NCBI GenBank assembly: GCA_022747635.1
Contig: JAKTNV010000005.1
Span: 89,729,469 to 89,793,468 of the forward strand
Length of the DNA: 64,000 nucleotides
Source of the DNA: Hetaerina americana
Lineage: Eukaryota; Arthropoda; Insecta; Odonata; Calopterygidae
Reading direction: 5' to 3'
This document shows, piece by piece, positions 55,256 through 64,000 of this stretch (the stretch's first letter is position 1; each line of letters opens with the position of its first letter). A program made the translations under genes and the position numbers. The notes below the pieces were generated by a model. It saw only the letters and a list, made by a program, of their open reading frames with translations. It ran no database searches and had not been told where the DNA came from.

Positions 55256-57055
55256 AAGGGAATAGGGTAATATTTACTGCTGTTGTATTTTCACGCATAA
55301 TTTTGACATAAACATCCATATTTCAGCTATAAGATAAGATCATTGACCGCAAATTGAAACGGAAAGAGTTTTTTTTTGTTTATGCTAAGGTTAAAATAGG
55401 CAAAGAGTATTCTTCTACGATTTAGAAAATATTAGACAAGGCTTATCTACCCTAAAATTGTATCATGGAAAACGGTTATCACCACAGATCTGGTCGGAGA
55501 ATGCACAATCCACCCATTAGAAAGAGCGAACCGTGCAATAATTAAAATAACATGTTTTTTATGAAGACCGTAATCGGAACGTAACGATCTCCTGTCGTTT
55601 TCAGCGCGAAGAAAGAATTGCTGATTATTTTCATTTGTGGTCATTATGGAGAAAATTAACGGGAAAATACATATAAATAAAAACAATTACATCGGCAAAG
55701 TTTTTCTATCAGTGATACAGTGTTTCTCGTGATTATCAAATATAGTTACAAAGGATTGAAATACATTTCGTAGCAGGGTAATATTTATTTCTTTCTATGA
55801 ATTAGGAAACGTTAAACCAAAGTGCTGAACCGATGCTCCTCGGTGGGGTACTTTTTTGTTACATTTATCCTTTTTTTTCTATTTTCACGGAGGCTTTCGG
55901 TTCTAATCTTACTTTACTGCATTCCTAATGAGCCCATTACACCTGAAGGTGTGCCTAATCCACTCAGTTCTTTCACTTCCAGAGATTCCATCCCGTATTT
56001 ATTTTCCCTTCTATATTTCTATGCACATTCTTTTACAGACTTCATAGGTCCATTCGATCTGTAGCATCCACATCCAGCCTCAGGTCTTGAAGGTTTATGT
56101 CTTCCCTGATTCTGTCTTCTAATGGCCCACGTATCTGATCCATATGGTGACAAAAACACCTGAACGCTTTGCTTCACCTACTTTCTTTTCCCTAAATTTA
56201 TCTTATTTGAGTGCAGCAGATAAAGTCGCTGTAAAGTCCTTCTTACCTAGAGCTAATACCTACTTGTAAACCATCATATTCATGTATTGCTACTCCGTAG
56301 ATTAGTCAGCATAAGATTTCATCTCTCTAAGTTCTCAAATCTTAATTCATCATCTTTATCCAGCCTCTCTCTTTTTCCATGCAATATTTTTAGCATTCAA
56401 TGTGTTATTGAAGTGATACCTGCTGCTTATGGTTCCGTTGGTGCCACGGGAAACAATTATCGATATTTTACACAAATGCAATGGTGAAATGGAGTGTTTG
56501 GCTTGAGTGTGACATGACCTCTTACGGGATGACACCTCGGTGGATAGTGGGCATGCCAGTCGCTACCTCAGATAGAGGGTCAGAGAGTGTAGTTCCACTT
56601 TATTTAAACTTTAGCTGCTAATGCAATTCGTTGTCGTTTAGGGTTCATGGCGCCTGTCCCTGGAAATTCAGTTGAATAGGGTAGTTATATTTATTGAAAT
56701 ATTGAAATCAACAGCACCATCATCAGAATCCAAATTTTGCAGGACATATTTAGGTCAATTTTTTAAGTTTATCTGTGTGATTTATGGAAAATCAAAGGCA
56801 CTGAGAAAAAATTTAAATAATGAAAAGTTATAATTATGTATTTGAAATAATAAATGTTGTTTGTACAAATGTTGTATTAAAAGTCACTAAATGATTATCC
56901 TTCTTATAAACTACACCGTACAAGTTTTACAGGTGAAAACCCGGACATGCAGAATTCTTCAAGCCACCGCCGCGAAAATCTACGCAGCCACATGGTCGTG
57001 ATGATAAAAGTTCCCATTGCAATATCAACATAAATATGGCCCTCAGTGATTCGTG
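55256..57055. other. Anonymous AT-rich DNA
   Basis: No gene or repeat family recognised. A weak A-box-like CCTCGGTGGATAGTGG at 56545 lacks a B-box. Confidence 0.5.
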
Positions 57056-57127
57056 GACTCCGTGGCGCAACGGTAGCGCGTCTGACTCCAGATCAGAAGG
57101 TTGCGTGTTCAAATCACGTCGGGGTCA
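57056..57127 (+). tRNA. tRNA-Trp (CCA)
   Basis: A canonical 72-nt nuclear tRNA. The acceptor stem GACTCCG/CGGGGTC has one T-G wobble and discriminator A. The D-arm is GCGCAACGGTAGCGC. The anticodon arm TCTGA-CTCCAGA-TCAGA gives anticodon CCA, with U33 and purine 37 present. The T-arm has loop TTCAAAT. No intron. A- and B-box promoters are internal and the pol III terminator follows. In contrast to the SINE heads, every stem pairs, so this is probably a functional gene. Confidence 0.95.
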
Positions 57128-57128
57128 G

Positions 57129-57135
57129 TTTTTTT
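57129..57135 (+). terminator. Pol III T-run terminator of tRNA-Trp
   Basis: Seven consecutive T residues two bases after the discriminator base, the standard RNA polymerase III stop. Confidence 0.9.
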
Positions 57136-58060
57136 CGGAGCAGCGAAATTAATTTATGCCAAAAATTTGCCATCTAGTTTTAATTCCGCTAATTAACTTG
57201 AACCGTTTTAATTTTTCTTTGAAAAGTTTTCATTTTTTTCGGTAAATTAATTCCTAAATATGCGTGACTGTCACTTCTAACATCTTCGGGAAATTTAAAG
57301 ACATCTGCCACATATATTAAACTTTAAAAAGTTTGTATATACCAAAAATATCCATTGGCAATATCTTTCAGTAAATTTAGTTATAAGTTGTGCAATGTCT
57401 TCCAATATCGATTCCTAATATCATAATTCAATTTCACGTCGATAACAATTTTCACTTCTTTTATACGCGGTTTTTTACCCATATTCCTGGTTGGAAAATG
57501 TTTCTCTTGATAAAATTAAAGTAGTCAATCTATCCTTGAATTTCTTGCTCCTAACCCAAATCCAAATTAAAAGTAATGCATTCCTCTCTTCTCATTTCAC
57601 CCCTTCCCTCCCACCTTGCTTCACTTAACCCTTTCTCATTCGCGTTATTGAAGCAGATAACCTTGTTGAATAAATTACGGATCCCGCGCATCTCTTGCGC
57701 CGTTCGAGTTTGGTGTGGAGCGTAGAATGAGGGACCTTCGAGGGACCGCGCTGGGCCTCCTTCCTTCTTTAGAGAATCACTATGATCGCCCATTCGCCTG
57801 CCTGCGAAGGCACTCTTTCAGTTAATTGGCCCGAAGGACGCGAAACGAAGAGGCACACTCCGAAAATTAGAGCAATATATTTTTCAAAATTGCTCCTCAC
57901 TTATCTCGGTGTTTCATCGCGGGAGTTGATTTATTATTGAAGCTGTTATCATTCCACTTCTTTGTTGCGTTCAACTGTCGTTTAATCAGCAATTTGTATT
58001 CACAAAATACACCCCTATCCATCTTATTTATGCGTCAATTTTCGAGCTTCTAAAACCCTC
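57136..58060. other. Anonymous AT-rich DNA
   Basis: No recognisable feature. Confidence 0.55.
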
Positions 58061-58510
58061 GTATGAGATAGGGAAGGGAGGGGTCTCCTTCCTCTTGCCT
58101 CAACCCTCCCTTCCTCCCTCCCGCCCCTATCGCCGCACTCCGTGTCGCCAGCCCACCCCCCCTTTCTCCCCATTCCCCCGTCCCGATATCCATGGCCCGG
58201 CCCCAACCTACCTCGTCCCCAGCAGTGTCCCGCCCCCTCATTCTCCACACCCTCATATCTGCTTAACAATAACCTCGCTGTATATTAAACGGCCAAGTTC
58301 GACACACTGTGCCGCGGATGGCTCGCATTATTCCGCCGCTCCCCCATCGCCTCTTCCTCCCTTCCGTCTCATCCCCCTCCCCCCTTCCCGTTGGTACCGT
58401 CCCGTCTTTTTGCGAGACCGTCTCCTCCTCATCCCACTTCCCTCCGCGCCTTCCCAGCCCGGTCTCCGGTTCCCTCTCTCACGTCTAGCCCCTCCCCCAA
58501 AAGACACTAC
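58061..58510. other. C/T-rich island
   Basis: Pyrimidine-rich, GC-rich block with low-complexity overlapping frames on both strands (up to 171 codons). Not supported as coding. Confidence 0.55.
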
Positions 58511-58934
58511 TCATCATCTGCATTGCGCGCGTGTTATTTGGGGTATAGCAGAAAGGCTTATATGGATGTTCTCTATGGAAAGAATGGAGGCGCATGTGGT
58601 AAATTCTTGATCGCCCCGCTCTCTAAAATGGTACCCAAGGAGGTCCAGCAGATTGAAAATGTCTGGGGTAGGGAGATATTGGTATGGGTATGAATGGAAT
58701 TACTTTCCTTACTCATTTTCAGAAATCAATATTTGTGAGTGATGAGATTTCGGTTAAAAAATACCGCAAAAAAGATAGGTGCGTATTTTTAAGATTAATT
58801 TATTAAGTTAATTTTGAACTCTGAACATCAAATATGCAGATTCAATTTCCACTGTTTTACAACAGGTAGTCGGAAACCAAAATTAAAGTATGCGGAATTG
58901 AAATGGAAGCATAGGCGATTGGGAATATAAAAAA
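58511..58934. other. Anonymous DNA
   Basis: No recognisable feature. Confidence 0.5.
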
Positions 58935-59197
58935 AACATAAACATAGTAATTAACCGGGAGGTCGGTTTTGTATGTGATGGTAGAGTTCACCCAGTACTA
59001 AGCCCGACGGCGTGTGAAATTCGCACATCAGGGTAGGGGGGCTAGGTCCTTTCCCGGTTATGGTTTCCCAGGAAGATCTGGTACTCGGAAACTCACATAG
59101 CTTGGGTGGAGCTGTAGGAGTGCCTTGCCCGGGAATCGAACCCGTGACCCTCCGATCAGCAGTCCAACGCTCTACCCCCTGGATCACCGCGATCGGG
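58935..59197 (-). mobile_element. SINE-C, complete
   Basis: The minus-strand head from about 59197 has an A-box region TGATCCAGGGGGTAGAGCG, the anticodon arm TTGGA-CTGCTGA-TCGGA (nominally GCT, one mismatch) and B-box GGGTTCGATTCCCGGGC. The overall layout most resembles a Lys-type tRNA head. The body matches 4557-4785. The tail is A/T-rich (TATGTTTATGTTTTTTTTATA). Confidence 0.85.
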
Positions 59198-59984
59198 AAT
59201 ATGAAATAAGCCTTCTTTAGTGCCGAGAAAATAAAAACTTGCAAAGTGCAAATAGTAAGTTGCGTGTGACAAAAGAGTCGTTCAGACTCGTCCGCTTTTG
59301 TCACATTCGCAGATGTCAATAATGTGACCAAAAATGGTGGTTAAAATTAGGAAAATAGGTAACGTATATCATTTGATTTGAATCGAATAATTATCAAGGA
59401 AAGATTCAAGTAATGAAAGTTTATATTTTCTCACGAGCTGATGTAATTTACACTGTATTTGGGGCAATGAGAGGGTGTGGTTGTGCGATTTCACGGAGTG
59501 GAGGAGTCCTGGAGGAATATTACAAACATATTTACTAGCCATACTAATCATGTAAACCGCTGTGGATTCAAGATAGTATGCAAAAAAATGGAGAAGCCGT
59601 TTTACCCAAAGTTCTTTCGCAACCTTGCTTTCTTAAAATTTGGATTTCGATTTATAATCCAATGATTTATCTGCGCTCCACGGGTACGCATGATTTTAAG
59701 ACAGCATCGTGAAGGTGAATATCATTAAATCGTATTAATGTGAAGAATTTGTTGAGTTGGCACGCGTAGTATACGAATGCTAGTATTTGCGACTGAATTC
59801 AAGGAAGAGTAAAACGGTCTACCCTTCTTAATGCTTATAACATCTGAGATCAATCATTCTGTTTGACATCTTCTGACCTCGGATGAACAACTTACAAGTT
59901 TCTCATGGCAGGCACATACTCAGACGAGTTATTATTATATTACCTAAGATGCCGTGTGTTTTTAATCAATTTTCAATGATAATT
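59198..59984. other. Anonymous DNA with one short hairpin
   Basis: 59265-59304: TGTGACAAAAG pairs with CTTTTGTCACA (11 bp), with AGTC/GACT inside. Otherwise nothing recognised. Confidence 0.5.
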
Positions 59985-60185
59985 GCCGACCCCGGTGGCG
60001 GCGGGGTAACGTCCTCGTCTGCCATTCCAAGGGTCGCGGGTTCGATTCCCGCCTGGGTGAGTTTCCCTCCATCCAGGGCTTGGGTGTTTGTAAATGTGAC
60101 CATTGTTATCGTTGTTAACAGTTCGATGTAAACGCCAAAATGCGCTGTTTTCGGACTAATACTGAATTTTAAAAAAATATATATA
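59985..60185 (+). mobile_element. Gly-tRNA-derived SINE
   Basis: The head GACCCCGGTGGCGGCGGGG, then CCTCGTCTGCCATTCCAAGG and B-box GCGGGTTCGATTCCCGCC, follows tRNA-Gly(GCC) in the anticodon region (CTGCCA). A body of about 110 bp follows, ending in TTTTAAAAAAATATATAT. It is a single copy in the window. Anticodon stem pairing is poor, so it is not a tRNA gene. Confidence 0.75.
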
Positions 60186-60480
60186 TACATTATTATTGAT
60201 TATAATATGATATATTTTAATATATATCATCATATATATTATATATAGAATGTATACATATATTAACATATATACAATCAGACACGAAAGCCCGCCAAAT
60301 AGGGCACACATGTTCAATCACATGGGATATAGATATAAGGAAAAGGGATAGGAACACATAAAGGACGAACACAGGAATAGTAGGGAAGGTGGAATCGATT
60401 TCATCAAAAAGGGGTTCCTATCGATTTTCCTGATATCTATATTCATGTGAAAATATATAAATAAATAAATATATATACAT
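60186..60480. mobile_element. SINE-B1 fragment with partial foldback in TA-rich DNA
   Basis: 60275-60400 is a minus-strand SINE-B1 body (GACACGAAAGCCCGCC, then AGATATAAGGAAAAGGGATAG, then AAAGGACGAACACAGGA). 60410-60450 mirrors TTCCTATC...GATATCTATATTCATGTGA of it imperfectly. TA-rich repeats lie on both sides. Confidence 0.7.
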
Positions 60481-61330
60481 ATTTATGTGTAATTATAAAA
60501 ATATTTAAATACATATACACATATACATGCATTCATATTTACACTTATTTTTATTTATTTTCCAACAAACAGGAAGTGTTTCTGACGACCTAATATTTTA
60601 CAATGTGCACAAAAAAGTTCCTTCAAAAATTTAATTGCGAGAATTTCCTGTTGTATTGAAAGTATTAAATTTTAGTGCATTTATATATTAATCACTCATC
60701 CATGTTAAGATGAATATGGTCGTAAATTTTATCATGTTGGGAGAGGAATGGAGAAATTGGTCCATTCATAATCCTGACGCGAAATGGGCAGACGCTACGT
60801 ATCGGCGTCTCACCGAAATTAGTGCCGCATGAAATCCCATTCTTGTCTAACGAGTGCGGCTTCCCTCTTTTCCAATGTTACAGCCGGATGAACTTATGAC
60901 GAAATAGCAAAGAAATAAGCTGAACAACAATGGCTCAGAATACTTCTCGTCTGTAAGTGCAGATTTATGTGGCAAGCGTTGAGCTTCGATATTCTTGGAC
61001 GTCGAGGGGAAAATGAAAATGAAATACTTCCCACCCCTATTCCAGCTGCGTACTTATTCGGCCATAATCACCGGAGGTCTCATTGGAGCCTCTTGCATGT
61101 CGGTGGGTCGTGTTGGCCCAAAGATATCTTCTTCTGTCCGTGTCTTTAATGAAAATTCTTGCACTCTGAAGTATCGCGGCGTTCCAGGTTCCATCATTAT
61201 TCCACGTTCCGGATTTACAAGTATTCGTTACTCTGCAATTTACCGTGAGTATTTTATTTAAATTTTTTGCTTCAAACCTTATGACCATTACCTTTGTCCA
61301 AATGTTTATGCACTGCATTAATTTAATGTA
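60481..61330. other. Anonymous DNA
   Basis: No recognised gene. Overlapping frames at 60995-61318 on both strands (88-93 codons) have no identifiable motif; a small unknown exon cannot be excluded. Confidence 0.45.
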
Positions 61331-61830
61331 TATCGAGTCTTATTTCCCTCATGTCCTTCCCCCTCTCGCCTGTTGTCCCCCCCCACTTCTGGTCCCCTGA
61401 CACCCGGGTCCGCAGCAAAAACCTCCTCCCCTCGTCGTTTTTACCCCCGTCCCCTCCCGATTGGCCCCCGGGGAGGCGGCGGCGACCGACGAGGGAAGCG
61501 CGTCTTCTGAATAATACGCGCGCTCCAACCCCATCCCCCTCCCTGTTTCCTCGTTGTTGCCCTTCGCTTTCTCCCGACCACCGCACCATCAACTCGTCCC
61601 CCCCCTTCCTCCTCCCTCCGCCGTTGTAAACGCACGCTCTCCCCGCGCCTCGTTTTTTACCTCGCCTGGGTCGGTGTCCATTTGGTGCGGGGCGGAGTGC
61701 GAGGGAGGAGTCCGGGGGGTGAGTGAGTGGACGCGCGGTTCACATGGGGGGGGGGGGTGGCGTTTGGCGAAAGAGAGGAAGGAGGGGGTGGGAGTGGAGA
61801 GATGGCGTCGCTCGTCTAAAATCATTGGAA
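61331..61830. other. GC- and CpG-rich island
   Basis: C/T-rich 61340-61620, then G-rich 61680-61800 with a run of G. CpG is frequent. No credible coding frame. Confidence 0.5.
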
Positions 61831-63528
61831 AGCTCGTCTTTCGGCTATTCCGCTCGAAATTCCCTCACGTGTTGATTATGGTGTTTTACTCTTAGTTTTG
61901 AGATATCATTAGATGCATGAAATGAATAATAATATTTAGAAAATCCATGAAAGTTAAACTTCATCATATTGCGTTAAAATTTAATTGATCGAAAATAGGA
62001 TCAATGGTGAGAAATATTCCAAAATATTCTATCGCGGTTTGAAATTCTAATGCAATGGTTTGTCACAAGGTCTTAAGACGTAATTTTCTTACTGCCGAAG
62101 TGAACTATGGGCAATGGCCGATCCGGGAAGGGCCTCGGGGTCATGACCCAACCAAAAGATTTGCTGAATACTGATTCTGTTAAGTTATCCAAGATGGGAT
62201 ACAAAGTATACACTCAACTATAATAATGCGATCGCACCAATTTGTGAATGGTTCGTGGCCCTCCAGCAATAATCCGGAGGAATAGCGAAACTCCATTACC
62301 ATAAACGGAATTTTGCCTTGTCTCCCCTCCCCCAATCCCCGAGATGTCTTCTGTGATATTCCGAGAAAATATTGGCGTTATCGCGTATTATTTTCTCAAG
62401 CAATACCGTGACTCCAATCCCAAATCGAAAATATACTCGTAGATCTGATCCTGCCTACGGGATTTAATGCATGCTTTGGCTCACTTAAATTTAGATTTGA
62501 CCCAATCTTCTTTGATAAATCGGTATTTCACGTATTTTAGACAACTATCCCATTAGACCAGGTAGGATTTAGGTTCGTATAAGGAGCAAATAATCGCACA
62601 TTCTGCCTCACATGTCTAAGCGTCTTATTCCAACAATTCCTCAGCTTTAGCGGTAGTTAGGACGGTCTATAAAAAAATATTTTGATTATTTGACCTCGTC
62701 TCTGATTTATCTGCGAAGTTGACTTTCAATCCGATTAACCTCCTTCCGTCCGTATTAATAACTATGTTTCGGTTAAGCGTCTACGTTGCAGGTTATTTAT
62801 CACCCTGAGAAGTTTCATTCGGAAGCAAGGCACGCATGGAGGTTAGGCAGGGTCATTCGTTATTCTTGAGCAGATAATACAATCATAAACGATATGCGGA
62901 ACAGTCAGAATCTGACTTGAAAATCCGTTTACCAATGCTTACACTCGGGTTTAGCCAAGATCCAAATTGCGACTGCATATATCACCATTGAACTGAAACA
63001 GCAGATATAATTAGCCTTCGTCTTGCTTAGCAATCGATAGATTATTCGATAGCCATTTATCATCACAAAAACATAAAGAAAGAAACGATATCAAATTGTG
63101 GCACAACATAAATTCTCAGCGTACCTAATGGAATCAAGCTTAATTGTGTAGAATCCCACCATATTATAGAGGCAAACGTATTCCCAAGAAGTACTATTTT
63201 TAAATTATATTCCTCGTGAGTGAAATTCAATTAATTTGGAAAAATAAGAAGACCTTGATTCTTCTCAGAAGAACTTTATCGACGTCAAAGGAGCACATGA
63301 ATTCCCTGAGGCGTAATATGACGAATACAATGAACGTTAATGAGGCATGCAGTCAGTGTAGCGTGTGTACACTCTGAATACAAAGGTCGTAGTTTCTAGT
63401 TCTCCTTTATTATTAGACACGGTTTTGTGTGGAGCAAAGTTTCTTTATTTTAACGGACACAAAAAGAGAGGGATTTCGTTCCCTTCTCTTGGAATATTGC
63501 CGGTAGTAATTTTGAAATCAGCTCAAAG
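61831..63528. other. Anonymous AT-rich DNA
   Basis: No recognisable gene or repeat. Confidence 0.55.
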
Positions 63529-63711
63529 AACCCTCTGAGTCAATGCAACAATTTCAGAGTGTAAAAATCATTCGCCTCGACTGGGATCCCAGTCGAGGCG
63601 AATGATTTTTACACTCTGAAATTGTTGCACTGAAAATGCACATTAGCGGATAACTCCGTTATAAGCTACTGTTGCGGCATCTCCCGCGGTTTCTTTGGAA
63701 ACCCTCTGAGT
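63529..63711 (+). mobile_element. SINE-B2 with perfect 86-bp palindrome and 12-bp TSD
   Basis: AACCCTCTGAGT occurs at 63529-63540 and 63700-63711 and brackets a 159-bp insertion. Within it, 63544-63586 and 63587-63629 are exact reverse complements with no spacer (centre GGGATCCC). The right arm is the end of the tRNA-like head plus 30 bp of body, as in the copy at 28.5 kb. The body continues to GCATCTCCCGCGGTTTCTTTGG. The rest of the tRNA-like head is absent. The duplication shows that the palindrome moved, or formed, during integration. Confidence 0.9.
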
Positions 63712-64000
63712 ATTTTACCGTTTTTTAGCTTACCGTTGGAGTGGATTATTTCTTCGATTGCGACTTAATTATTGCAACTGTGATTTACAGGTATGACTGC
63801 TGCTGCTGTATGACTGCTTATTCAAAAATCACCCAACATCAGAGGGTCATCCTCCCATAGTGGTTTTACCTAATCAATAAAATATGTTCATTCGATCATC
63901 TGTGCGAGAAACGGGGAGAATTACTCCTACCAGTGCATATGTTTTCATTTTTGGTGACTGACCATGCGTTTCTCTTTGAGTATTTGCAGTAGAGATATTC
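63712..64000. other. Anonymous DNA to window end
   Basis: No recognisable feature. Confidence 0.5.

Noticed and set aside
58095..58610. 171-codon plus-strand frame
   Set aside because: Lies in a C/T-rich island and encodes Pro/Ser-rich low complexity only.
60000..60062. Functional tRNA-Gly gene
   Set aside because: The B-box and anticodon region resemble tRNA-Gly(GCC), but the anticodon stem and acceptor stem do not pair.
60995..61318. Possible host exon (88-93 codon frames on both strands)
   Set aside because: No recognisable motif and no defensible splice sites. It could not be told from chance.

Overview
The window looks like intergenic or intronic DNA from a large, repeat-rich animal genome, most probably an insect or other arthropod. 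The evidence is the mixture of mariner DNA transposons, RTE-type and Jockey/CR1-type LINEs, several families of Penelope-like elements (PLEs), tRNA-derived SINEs with pol III A/B boxes, many long (TA)n tracts, and one canonical nuclear tRNA-Trp. No operons, bacterial-type gene density or spliced host protein gene could be recognised. The species cannot be fixed from the sequence alone. Family letters (SINE-A, SINE-B1/B2, SINE-C, PLE-A to PLE-E) are labels made for this window, not database names.

Layout. 0-5 kb is a cluster of fragments: a mariner end, a SINE-B1 with a 61-bp palindrome, a decayed LINE reverse transcriptase, a decayed mariner, three tandem 457-bp tRNA-headed units, two PLE-B 3' ends and a SINE-C. 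5-16.5 kb is mostly anonymous AT-rich DNA broken by GC-rich polypyrimidine islands. 16.5-17.7 kb holds the C-terminal half of a PLE (PLE-D). 19.7-20.1 kb holds a mariner relic. 20.25-25.07 kb is the most striking object: a 4.8-kb inverted dimer of PLE-A with two 2.32-kb arms, both encoding the same RT plus GIY-YIG protein, flanked as one unit by a 13-bp target-site duplication. 25-34.5 kb is mostly anonymous, with a head-to-head tRNA-like dimer (SINE-B2) at 28.5 kb. 34.5-40.3 kb is a nested complex: an inverted 5' piece of an RTE LINE carrying a SINE-A, a PLE-B C-terminus, then an intact full-length RTE LINE with a 991-residue ORF. 40-50 kb is anonymous apart from a second SINE-A, a LINE 3' relic and small hairpins. 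50-55.3 kb contains a third SINE-A inside a tRNA-like sequence, an apparently intact mariner with 150-bp inverted repeats, inverted PLE ends and a third RTE copy split by a fourth SINE-A. The tRNA-Trp gene is at 57.06 kb. A Gly-tRNA-derived SINE lies at 60 kb, and a 159-bp element built around a perfect 86-bp palindrome, with its own 12-bp duplication, lies at 63.54 kb.

Common themes. (1) Foldback architecture recurs at every scale, from 61-bp SINE palindromes to the 4.8-kb PLE dimer. (2) Five PLE families share a hammerhead-like signature near their 3' ends: YYGANRA, one extra base, a hairpin, then GAAA. (3) Most long (TA)n tracts sit exactly at the ends of SINE, LINE or PLE copies, suggesting they are tails or preferred landing sites. 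(4) Two SINE palindromes are centred on the same position in the tRNA T-loop, just 3' of the nucleotide equivalent to A58, which points to a reverse-transcription mechanism. The RTE LINE, the mariner and PLE-A have open reading frames and could be young; the rest are relics.
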